Shown here one piece after another: positions 6,793-13,912 of a stretch of DNA of 14,996 nucleotides. Source of the stretch: Campylobacteraceae bacterium (GTDB lineage: Bacteria; Campylobacterota; Campylobacteria; Campylobacterales; Campylobacteraceae); NCBI GenBank assembly GCA_012521935.1, contig JAAYLJ010000104.1, forward strand, positions 1-14,996, given 5' to 3'. The notes under the pieces are model-generated. The model was not told the origin of the DNA. It did no database searches and saw only the letters and a program-made list of their open reading frames with translations. The stretch's first letter is position 1, and the number at the start of each line of letters is the position of its first letter. The position numbers were made by a program, and so were the translations under genes.

Positions 6793-7509
6793 GTGGAAAA
6801 AAAAGAGTTGCTTTATGAGGGCAAGGCAAAAAAACTCTACAAAACTGAAGATAATAATCTTTTAATAGCTGAATTTAAAGATGATTTAACCGCATTTAAT
6901 GCACTAAAAAAGGGGAGTGAAGATGGGAAAGGTGCATTAAACAATAAAATAAGCACTCAGCTTTTTAAAATTCTTGAAAAAAATGGGATAAAAACTCACT
7001 TAGTAAAAACTTTGGATGAAACTCATCAATTAGTAAAGTTTTGTAAAATAATTCCCATTGAAGTGATTGTTAGAAATATTGCAACTGGCTCATTAACTAA
7101 AAGACTTGGCATTACTGATGGCACTACTTTGCCTTTTCCTTTAGTTGAGTTTTGTTATAAAAATGATGACTTAGGAGATCCGCTTTTAAATGATGAACAC
7201 TGCCTTATTTTAAATTTAGTACAAGATGAAGGAGTTTTAGTCACCTTAAAAGAGTTAGCTAGAAAGATAAACTCAATTTTAAAAGATTTTTTTGCAAAAA
7301 GAGACTTAATATTGGTGGATTTTAAAGTCGAGTTTGGCATAGATAGCTCTGGAGAGATTTTACTTGCTGATGAGATTAGCCCTGATAGTTGCCGTTTTTG
7401 GGATGCTAAAACAAAAGAAAAGTTAGATAAAGATCGCTTTAGAGAAGGACTTGGAAGCGTTAAAGTGGCTTATGAAGAGGTTTTAAATAGGATTTTAAAG
7501 ACTCAATGA
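6793..7509 (+). CDS. purC: SAICAR synthetase (phosphoribosylaminoimidazole-succinocarboxamide synthase)
   Basis: PurC joins CAIR and aspartate with ATP to make SAICAR in de novo purine synthesis, in the cytoplasm. The 238-residue product carries the family landmarks: YEGKAKKLY (8-16) for nucleotide binding, DGKGALNNKIS (44-54), PIEVIVRNIATGSLTKR (88-104), LVDFKVEFG (174-182) and DEISPDSCRFWD (193-204). The start is GTG at 6793-6795, 11 bases after the ctpA stop, with AGGAG seven bases upstream. It is complete. In Campylobacter relatives I recall purS and purQ following directly; here they are missing, and a 12-codon ORF overlaps the purC stop as ATGA. Confidence 0.97.
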   Translation: MEKKELLYEGKAKKLYKTEDNNLLIAEFKDDLTAFNALKKGSEDGKGALNNKISTQLFKILEKNGIKTHLVKTLDETHQLVKFCKIIPIEVIVRNIATGSLTKRLGITDGTTLPFPLVEFCYKNDDLGDPLLNDEHCLILNLVQDEGVLVTLKELARKINSILKDFFAKRDLILVDFKVEFGIDSSGEILLADEISPDSCRFWDAKTKEKLDKDRFREGLGSVKVAYEEVLNRILKTQ

Positions 7510-7542
7510 AAATAGTAAATTCATCAAAGAGTCACTATTTTT
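7500..7542 (+). terminator. Weak hairpin after purC, possible terminator
   Basis: Nested arms GACTC...GAGTC (7500-7504 / 7529-7533) and ATGAA...TTCAT (7506-7510 / 7520-7524) can form a bulged stem over the purC stop codon, followed after a few bases by TTTTT (7538-7542). The stem is AT-rich and imperfect, so termination is uncertain. The same bases encode the small purS-like start discussed in the findings. Confidence 0.3.
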
Positions 7543-7569
7543 AGCATACAAAGTATAGATAAGGTTTTA

Positions 7570-8646
7570 ATGCGTACTATTTTTATTTTTTTATTTACCA
7601 CTATATTAAGCTTGCAAGCTAGCAATGATCCTTATGGTGTTTTTGCAAGATCACTATTTTTATCTTATGACTCATTTCCAACTAAAGTTTATGAAAATCA
7701 AGTCTTTCCAGTTACTATAAAAGCAATGGTAGCAAGGGAAGACTTTGAAAATTTAGAGTCTGAATTTTATCACACTAACAGCGCTCAAGTACTAAATCCT
7801 GAAGCTATTTGGTGGAAAGATGATGAGTCAACTTACTATGTCACTTACTATTTAAAAGCTTTAAAAAATCCTATTACCTTACCTCAAATGAGGCTTTCAT
7901 TATTGCAAGATGGCATAACCATTGAATCGGAGATTTTAAAACAAAAAGAGATAGAAGTTATCAGTTTAAATCATGACAAAGAGTCATGTAAGGTAATAGC
8001 AAAAGATTTTGAAATAATTAGATTTAAAACAAGTAGATTTGATGAAAACAGCCTTATTATGGTTTTAGAAATAGAAGCATCTGAAGCTAATTTGACAGAT
8101 TTTCACTTAAATGATGCTATCAAGCAAGGCATAGAGTCTAGCACGAAAAACTACCCAAGAGAAAAAATCTTCTATTTTACTGTTTTTGATGATAAAGAGG
8201 TGGAGTTAAGTTTTAAATACTTTAATCTTTCAAGTAACTATTTTGAAAAAATATCTCTTCCAATAATCTTAGAAGAGGATGATTTAAGCACTCAAATAGG
8301 CTTAAACCCAAAAGAGAGTTCATTTTTATTTTATAAAGATGTCACAATTGCTGTTTTTATCATACTTTTACTTTTGCTTTTTATAGTTAGAAAAAAAGGA
8401 TTTTATCTATTTTTAGCTATTTTACTTGCAAGCTTTTTTGTATATTCAAAATACCCATTTAGCAAGCTTAAAATTGCTCCTGAAACAAACCTTAGGATAG
8501 TCCCAACGGAAAAATCAACCATTTTTCACACTACAAAAGAGCCTCTTTTAGTTGAAGAGTTAGGAAGAAGAGATGAGTATATTAAAATCTTACTACATAC
8601 TGGCGAAATTGGCTGGATAAAGGATAGCAGTGTTATCAAGGATTAG
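7570..8646 (+). CDS. Membrane-anchored protein with C-terminal SH3-like domain (Cj0515-like position)
   Basis: This is a 358-residue protein of unknown function. It has a signal peptide (MRTIFIFLFTTILSLQAS), a periplasmic N-terminal region (about 19-255) with beta-strand character and a BatD-like opening (SFPTKVYENQVFPVTIKAMV), two adjacent hydrophobic segments (about 257-273 and 277-294), and a C-terminal bacterial SH3-like domain (about 305-358: NLRIVPTEKSTIF...GEIGWIKDSSVIKD). If both segments cross the membrane, the SH3-like domain returns to the periplasm, where such domains often bind peptidoglycan; that is inference. The ATG at 7570 has AAGG five bases upstream. Its end overlaps plsC by 17 bases, so the two are translationally coupled. 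From memory, C. jejuni has a similar protein directly before plsC. No catalytic motif seen. Confidence 0.82.
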   Translation: MRTIFIFLFTTILSLQASNDPYGVFARSLFLSYDSFPTKVYENQVFPVTIKAMVAREDFENLESEFYHTNSAQVLNPEAIWWKDDESTYYVTYYLKALKNPITLPQMRLSLLQDGITIESEILKQKEIEVISLNHDKESCKVIAKDFEIIRFKTSRFDENSLIMVLEIEASEANLTDFHLNDAIKQGIESSTKNYPREKIFYFTVFDDKEVELSFKYFNLSSNYFEKISLPIILEEDDLSTQIGLNPKESSFLFYKDVTIAVFIILLLLLFIVRKKGFYLFLAILLASFFVYSKYPFSKLKIAPETNLRIVPTEKSTIFHTTKEPLLVEELGRRDEYIKILLHTGEIGWIKDSSVIKD

Positions 8647-9325
8647 AGCCATTTGGGCACTCATAGCTTTTGTTTTAACCGTATCAATCACAATTTTACT
8701 AATGTATCTTTTTAAAAAACAAAATAGGAAAATAAGACAAATATGGGCAAAAATGCAAGCTTATCTTCTAGGTTACAGGATTGAAGTTAAAGGCGAAATT
8801 TCAAAAGATGCAAAACTTCTTTTACTAAACCATCAAAGCTTGCTAGATATTGTTGTTATAGAGGATTTACACCCCAACAATACATGCTGGGTGGCAAAAA
8901 AAGAGATAGAACAAATCCCATTTTTTGGAAGAATTTTAGATCCAACAAGAATGATAGCCATAGATAGAAGCAATAGAAGATCCCTTGTTAAGCTCATCAA
9001 AGAGGCTAAAGATAGGGTTGAGTCTGGAAGAGTTATAGCTATATTTCCAGAAGGAACTAGAAGCAAGGGAGATAAGCTTTTAAAGTTTCAAAGTGGTGCT
9101 AAGGTTTTAGCAGAAAAACTAAATCTTTTAGTCCAACCCATAGTCATTTTAGGCTCAAGAAATATACTTGACTCTAAAGAGTTAAGATCAAATTGGGGCA
9201 CTCTTAGAGTTGTATTTTTAAATCCTGTTAACCCAAATGAAGATGAAAATTGGTATGAAAATGTAAAAATTAAAATGGAAGAAGTTTTCACAAATGAGAT
9301 GAAAAATCCTCCAAAATTTTGGTAA
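8630..9325 (+). CDS. plsC: 1-acyl-sn-glycerol-3-phosphate acyltransferase
   Basis: PlsC acylates lysophosphatidic acid to phosphatidic acid, the common phospholipid precursor, at the inner membrane. The 231-residue product has one N-terminal hydrophobic segment (about 8-28) and the four acyltransferase blocks: NHQSLLD with His68 and Asp73 (HX4D catalytic pair); FGRILDPTRMIAIDR (about 99-113); FPEGTRS (139-145) for phosphate binding; and VQPIVI (168-173). The start is GTG at 8630-8632, with AAAGGA upstream, inside the end of the preceding gene. The stop is separated by a single base from the stop of the convergent ArsC-like gene, and no terminator lies between them. Motifs are complete and length is normal. 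Confidence 0.94.
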   Translation: MLSRIRAIWALIAFVLTVSITILLMYLFKKQNRKIRQIWAKMQAYLLGYRIEVKGEISKDAKLLLLNHQSLLDIVVIEDLHPNNTCWVAKKEIEQIPFFGRILDPTRMIAIDRSNRRSLVKLIKEAKDRVESGRVIAIFPEGTRSKGDKLLKFQSGAKVLAEKLNLLVQPIVILGSRNILDSKELRSNWGTLRVVFLNPVNPNEDENWYENVKIKMEEVFTNEMKNPPKFW

Positions 9326-9326
9326 T

Positions 9327-9731
9327 TTAAGCTAATTCTTTATTTAAAAACGGGATTAGTTTCTCTTTAATTTTATTAAAAAGAACTTCACAACTCCCCT
9401 CTTCTTCTGTAAGTATAGGAAAATCCATATGAACTGTTTTGGTAGCATCAGGAAAGATTGGACAATTTTCCTTAAAATGATCACAAAGGGTGATGATTAA
9501 ATCAAAACTATCATCTTCAACATCATTTAGTGTTCTAGGCTCAAGTTGACTGCTATCTATCCCTTCATCTTCTAACATTCTAAGAGCACTTTCACTTACT
9601 TTTTCACTTCTATTCTCTCCCGCCCCAACAATAGAAAGCCCATCTTTATCATTTAAGTATTTTTTACACAATGCTTCAGCAACTACGGCACGGCAAGGAT
9701 TTCCTGAGCTAAGTAAAAGCAAGCGCTTCAT
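9327..9731 (-). CDS. Low-molecular-weight phosphatase / ArsC-like protein lacking the nucleophilic Cys
   Basis: This 134-residue protein has the low-molecular-weight tyrosine phosphatase / thioredoxin-type arsenate reductase fold. The N-terminal P-loop, CxGNxCRS in the family, reads SSGNPCRA here: Ser8 (codon AGC) stands where the nucleophilic Cys belongs, while Gly10, Asn11, Cys13 and Arg14 are kept. The ArsC redox pair appears to be present as TLCDHFKENCP (Cys83 and Cys90, seven residues apart as Cys82/Cys89 in B. subtilis ArsC). A VHMDFP segment (100-105) sits where the family's general-acid Asp lies. The ATG at 9729-9731 has GGAG at good spacing. It is divergent from htpG and convergent with plsC. 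Loss of the thiol predicts no normal phosphatase or arsenate reductase chemistry, so it may bind or sense rather than catalyse. Fold assignment good; function unknown. Confidence 0.85.
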   Translation of the reverse strand: MKRLLLLSSGNPCRAVVAEALCKKYLNDKDGLSIVGAGENRSEKVSESALRMLEDEGIDSSQLEPRTLNDVEDDSFDLIITLCDHFKENCPIFPDATKTVHMDFPILTEEEGSCEVLFNKIKEKLIPFLNKELA

Positions 9732-9757
9732 AAAAATCTCCTTTTATTTTAAGCTAG

Positions 9758-9772
9758 TATATCAGTGATATA
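9758..9772. promoter_or_regulatory. Perfect 15-base palindrome upstream of the ArsC-like gene
   Basis: TATATCA-G-TGATATA, perfect 7-1-7 symmetry, lies about 27-41 bases upstream of the ArsC-like ATG. It includes the first four bases of a -10-like TATACT read on the minus strand at 9755-9760. ATATCA/TGATAT symmetry resembles ArsR/SmtB-type operators, but no regulator gene is present in the window, so assignment is speculative. Confidence 0.45.
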
Positions 9773-9773
9773 T

Positions 9774-9809
9774 TAATTAAATATTAAAGCAATATGTAAT
9801 ATTTAATTA
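9774..9809. repeat. Perfect 13-bp inverted repeat between ArsC-like gene and htpG
   Basis: Arms TAATTAAATATTA (9774-9786) and TAATATTTAATTA (9797-9809) are exact reverse complements around a 10-base spacer. The right arm ends 4 bases before the htpG -35 box. It is pure AT, so some symmetry is expected by chance, but 13 of 13 is notable. It is a candidate operator for the divergent pair, or a cruciform/curved element. Confidence 0.55.
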
Positions 9810-9813
9810 TGGA

Positions 9814-9842
9814 TTGTCACTATCTAAAAAATGTGCTAAAAT
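9814..9842 (+). promoter_or_regulatory. Sigma70-type promoter of htpG
   Basis: TTGTCA (9814-9819, 5/6) and TAAAAT (9837-9842, 5/6) are separated by 17 bases. The -10 ends 29 bases before the htpG ATG, whose ribosome-binding site is AAAAGGAG. Confidence 0.68.
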
Positions 9843-9871
9843 TGCAAAAAAATTGAAATAAAAGGAGAAAT

Positions 9872-11740
9872 ATGTCAAAACATCAATTTCAAACAGAGGT
9901 GAATCAACTACTAAATCTCATGATTCACTCTTTGTACTCAAACAAAGAGATTTTTTTAAGGGAGCTCATTTCAAACGCATCAGATGCCCTTGATAAACTC
10001 AATTATCTAACTCTTACAGATGATAAGTTTAAAAAACTCTCATATGAGCCTAAAATTGATATTGTCATAAATAAGGAAGAAAAAACCCTAACCATTAGCG
10101 ATAGTGGCATTGGGATGAATGAGCAAGATTTGATTGAAAATCTTGGAACAATTGCTAGAAGTGGGACAAAATCATTCTTAGAGCAACTTAGCGGAGATGC
10201 AAAAAAAGATTCATCTTTGATTGGGCAGTTTGGGGTTGGGTTTTACTCTGCTTTCATGGTGGCAAATAAGATAGAAGTTTTATCTAAAAAAGCTGGAGAG
10301 AAAGAGGCTTTTAAATGGGTGAGCGAGGCAGGAGATAGCTATGAGATAACAAAAGCCAAAAAAGATACTCACGGTACTTCTATAACGCTTTATTTAAAAG
10401 ATGAAGAGAGCGAATTTTTAGAAGAGTATAGAGTTGAATCCATCATTAAAAAATACTCAAACCATATCCCTTTTGGTATTTTTATGGATAAAAAGGAGTA
10501 TGTCCCAGCTAAAGAAGGTGAAAAAGAGGGAAAGAGTGAAACTATAAATAGCCAAATAAACAAAGCAGCAGCTCTTTGGAGAATCCCTAAAAATGAGATA
10601 AAAGATGAAGAGTATAAAGATTTTTACAAACAACTCTCTCATGATAGTACAGATCCATTTTTATGGATGCACACAAAAGCTGAGGGAAACATAGAATACA
10701 CCACCTTATTTTACATTCCATCAAATCCTCCATTTGATCTATTTAAGGTTGATTATGAGCCTGGTGTTAAGCTTTATGTTAAAAGGGTTTTCATTACTGA
10801 TAGTGAAAAAGAACTACTTCCACCATATTTAAGATTTGTTAGAGGGATCATAGATTCTGAGGATTTGCCATTAAATGTAAGTAGAGAAATCTTACAACAA
10901 AATAGGATTTTAGAGAGCATTAAACAAGCTTCTGTAAAGAAAATCTTAAGTGAGCTTAAAAAAGTAAAAGAGAAAGATTTTGAAAAATACCTAGAGTTTA
11001 ATAAAAACTTTGGAAAGGTTTTAAAAGAGGGACTTTATGGTGATTTTGCAAATAAAGATGCGCTTTTGGAGTTAGTGCTTTTTAAATCTAGCAAAAGAGA
11101 TGGTTTAGTTAGTTTAAAAGAGTATAAAGAGGCCATGCAAGAGGGGCAAAAAAGCATCTACTACATAAGTGGCGAAAATGAAACTATGCTTAGAAACTCT
11201 CCATTAATTGAGAGATTTAAAAAAAGCGACATAGAGGTGCTGCTCCTAGATGAAGAGGTTGAGGCTATTGTAGTTCCAATGATTGGGGAGTATGATAAAA
11301 CTCCAATCAAGTCCATAAACAGTTCCGATGTGGATGAGGAGATTGCAAAAGATAATGACAAGATAGATGAAGATAAATATAAAGAAATTTTAGTCAAAAT
11401 GAGAGAGATTTTAAAAGATGATGTAAAAGATATTAAAATCTCAAATAGACTTAGCGACTCTCCATCTTGTCTGATTTATGATAAAAATGATCCAGATTTT
11501 CAAATGCAGCAGATGCTAAAACAGATGGGGCAAGATAATCTGCCAAAAATCAAGCCTATTTTAGAAATCAATCCAGATCATGAGATAATCCAGAAAATCA
11601 CAGAATCTAAAGATTATCTATACTTAAATGATGTTTCATATCTACTTTTAGATCAAGCAAAACTTGCTGAGGGGATGAAGATTGAAGATGTGAGTGCTTT
11701 TACAAAAAGATTGAACAAGTTTGTTGCTAAAGGTCTTTAA
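9872..11740 (+). CDS. htpG: Molecular chaperone HtpG (Hsp90)
   Basis: HtpG is the bacterial Hsp90, a dimeric ATP-dependent cytoplasmic chaperone acting late in folding with DnaK. The 622-residue product is full length. The GHKL ATPase domain (about 1-215) shows FLRELISNASDALDKL with catalytic Glu31 and Mg-binding Asn35, DSGIGM (77-82) with Asp77 contacting adenine, the ATP lid LGTIARSGT, and GQFGVGFYSAF (118-128). The middle domain contains LPLNVSREILQQN with the Arg that senses the gamma-phosphate. The C-terminal dimerisation domain ends LNKFVAKGL. The ATG at 9872 has AAAAGGAG six bases upstream. It has its own promoter, is divergent from the ArsC-like gene and convergent with the helicase gene. 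Confidence 0.98.
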   Translation: MSKHQFQTEVNQLLNLMIHSLYSNKEIFLRELISNASDALDKLNYLTLTDDKFKKLSYEPKIDIVINKEEKTLTISDSGIGMNEQDLIENLGTIARSGTKSFLEQLSGDAKKDSSLIGQFGVGFYSAFMVANKIEVLSKKAGEKEAFKWVSEAGDSYEITKAKKDTHGTSITLYLKDEESEFLEEYRVESIIKKYSNHIPFGIFMDKKEYVPAKEGEKEGKSETINSQINKAAALWRIPKNEIKDEEYKDFYKQLSHDSTDPFLWMHTKAEGNIEYTTLFYIPSNPPFDLFKVDYEPGVKLYVKRVFITDSEKELLPPYLRFVRGIIDSEDLPLNVSREILQQNRILESIKQASVKKILSELKKVKEKDFEKYLEFNKNFGKVLKEGLYGDFANKDALLELVLFKSSKRDGLVSLKEYKEAMQEGQKSIYYISGENETMLRNSPLIERFKKSDIEVLLLDEEVEAIVVPMIGEYDKTPIKSINSSDVDEEIAKDNDKIDEDKYKEILVKMREILKDDVKDIKISNRLSDSPSCLIYDKNDPDFQMQQMLKQMGQDNLPKIKPILEINPDHEIIQKITESKDYLYLNDVSYLLLDQAKLAEGMKIEDVSAFTKRLNKFVAKGL

Positions 11741-11763
11741 TGTAGTGCCTTTATGACACTACA
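11741..11763. terminator. Hairpin between convergent htpG and helicase genes
   Basis: TGTAGTG (11741-11747) and CACTACA (11757-11763) form a 7-bp stem with a 9-base loop immediately after the htpG stop; it overlaps the helicase stop codon. Flanking T-runs are weak on both strands, so at best it is a modest bidirectional terminator. Confidence 0.4.
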
Positions 11764-13780
11764 AAAGCCCAGCTTCAGCTAAAAACAAAGAGTGGACATA
11801 ATCAGCTCTTTTTAACCTATCGTACTTAGCAAAGGAGAGAAAAAGCCTACTTTTAGCCCTAGTGGTTGCAACATAAAAGAGCCTTCTCTCCTCTTCAATA
11901 CTTCCTCCCATACTCATAAGTTTTCTATTTGGGAATCTTCCATCCATCAAATCAACAATATAAACATCCTCAAACTCAAGCCCCTTGCTAGAGTGAACTG
12001 TAAGCAAATTCACCCCCTCCCCCTCACTCATTTCACTGCTTCCAAGCGTTAGTGCATTTAAAAAGCTATCTACCGTACTATAGTTTTTAGATAAATTCTT
12101 AAGTAGTAAAACTCTTCTATCCATCGCATCTTTAGCGTTTTCTAAAAGAGTTTTATCTATGCTTCCATCTTTTAAAGTAGCTCTTCTTTTTAGTAAAAAC
12201 TCTTCAATTTCTAAATATATTTTTGAATTAACCACAGCATCAATGAAAGTTGAAGCCCTTTTTATGTTTTTTGATTTTTTTAAAAATTGGTACATATTGT
12301 GCAAAAATACCGCCCCATCGCTGTTTAATTTAGATAATTTTAATACTGGGTTTGATAAAAACTCTTCATCAAAACCAAGTTTATAAAACCTCCCCACACT
12401 TCCAAGCTCAAGGTTATCATCAAAAAGCCCAAGCTGTCTATTTTGCGCTCTTTTCTCAAAAGGCTCTTCATCATTAGGATTAAAAAATCCCTTAAGTATG
12501 TCGCCATCTCCAATCTTATAAAGTCCATCAAAAATCTCTTTTGAAAGCGCTGGCCCAACACCTTTAGCATACTCAAAAAGGTGCATAAAAGAGATCATAT
12601 CTTTAGGATTTACAAATATGGCAACCAGCTCTAAGATAGCTTTTATCTCTTTTGCATCAAAAAAACTTATCCCGCCTTTTCGCTTTGAACTAATGCCAAT
12701 CTCCTTTAAACTAGCTTCAATTCCATCTGCGCTTGAATTATTTCTAAAGATAACTGCCACTTCTTCATATGCTGTTCTTGATTCTTTTATCATCTTAGCA
12801 ATGGCTTGATACTGCGCAAAAAGCTCGCCATATATTAAAAGCTTTGGCGCTTCATATTCGCCGCTTTTAGTAACTTCTAAAGCTTTAGGGTAGAGTCTTT
12901 TGTTTTTCTCAATCACTCTATTTGCTAAAGATAAAATCTTGCTAGATGAGCGGTAGTTTTTGGTTAGAGTGAAAACTTTAGCGCCGTTATATCTATGCGA
13001 AAAACTACCAATTATCTCAATGTTTGCTCCATTAAAAGCATAAATACTTTGATCATAATCCCCAACGCAAAATAGGCTTTTTGGCTTAAATGAGTCAATC
13101 AAAGAGCCTTGCAAACTGTTTGTATCTTGATACTCATCAACTAAAATTTCCCTAAAAGAGATGGGCGCACCCTTTAAAAGTTGATCTCTTAAGAGTATTA
13201 AAAGATCATTAAATCCAACATACCCAAACCTATTTTTTTGCTCATTAAACTCATTTAAAATATCATCATATATGTCAAAATAGAGCTCATGCTCAGCGTG
13301 AGATTCTTTAAGCCATGAGTGAAAATCACCCTTAGTTGAGCTGTTTTGAAACAAAGAGTAAATATCGTAAAGATAGGAAGATTTATAAGGACTGGTTTTT
13401 GAATCAAAATGATGAAATTTTCTCTTATCGTAAATGCTTTTTAAAAGAACTTTTAGCTCATTTGGTTGTTTTAAAGTGATGTTTTTGGAGAGTTTTTTCA
13501 AAAGTCTATAACTAACTGCATGAAAAGTCCCGGCCTCAATCTCTTTTGCAACACTTTCGCCAAAAAAACCAGCAACTCTATCTACCATTTCACTTGCAGC
13601 TTTATTTGTAAAAGTTAAAAGTAAAATTTGGTGTGGCTTTACACCGTTTTGCAAAAGATGTGCAATTCTAGCTACTATGGTAGAAGTTTTTCCTGTTCCT
13701 GCACTTGCTATGATGAGATTGTAACCAGTTGGAGCAGTTGCTGCGCTTTTTTGTTCAAAATTTAAATGAGATAGGGGCAT
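11759..13780 (-). CDS. UvrD/Rep-family superfamily 1 DNA helicase
   Basis: This is an ATP-driven 3'-5' DNA helicase of the UvrD/Rep/PcrA group, acting in repair or replication restart. The 673-residue protein has all SF1A motifs: Q-motif LNFEQKSAA (6-14), Walker A ASAGTGKT (25-32), TFTNKAASEM (56-65), motif II VDEYQDTN (214-221), motif III VGDYDQSIYAFNGAN (239-253), motif IV NYRSS (275-279), motif V VHSSKGLEFEDV (595-606) and motif VI EERRLFYVATTRAK (630-643). The tail after motif VI is only about 30 residues, so the extended C-terminus of PcrA/UvrD is absent and it is closer in shape to Rep. The ATG at 13778-13780 has AAAGG upstream. It is convergent with htpG and divergent from the next gene. 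From memory C. jejuni has a similar helicase in addition to others, so I give no symbol. Confidence 0.94.
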   Translation of the reverse strand: MPLSHLNFEQKSAATAPTGYNLIIASAGTGKTSTIVARIAHLLQNGVKPHQILLLTFTNKAASEMVDRVAGFFGESVAKEIEAGTFHAVSYRLLKKLSKNITLKQPNELKVLLKSIYDKRKFHHFDSKTSPYKSSYLYDIYSLFQNSSTKGDFHSWLKESHAEHELYFDIYDDILNEFNEQKNRFGYVGFNDLLILLRDQLLKGAPISFREILVDEYQDTNSLQGSLIDSFKPKSLFCVGDYDQSIYAFNGANIEIIGSFSHRYNGAKVFTLTKNYRSSSKILSLANRVIEKNKRLYPKALEVTKSGEYEAPKLLIYGELFAQYQAIAKMIKESRTAYEEVAVIFRNNSSADGIEASLKEIGISSKRKGGISFFDAKEIKAILELVAIFVNPKDMISFMHLFEYAKGVGPALSKEIFDGLYKIGDGDILKGFFNPNDEEPFEKRAQNRQLGLFDDNLELGSVGRFYKLGFDEEFLSNPVLKLSKLNSDGAVFLHNMYQFLKKSKNIKRASTFIDAVVNSKIYLEIEEFLLKRRATLKDGSIDKTLLENAKDAMDRRVLLLKNLSKNYSTVDSFLNALTLGSSEMSEGEGVNLLTVHSSKGLEFEDVYIVDLMDGRFPNRKLMSMGGSIEEERRLFYVATTRAKSRLFLSFAKYDRLKRADYVHSLFLAEAGLL

Positions 13781-13912
13781 CTATACCTTTCAAAAAATAA
13801 AAGTGCTATTTTAGTCTATTGGTAGTTAAGAGTAGATAACTTTTTGTTTTAATAGTTAGCTAAATTAAGTATCAAGCAAGTATGATTGGAAGATAAAGTT
13901 TTAAGGAAAAAG

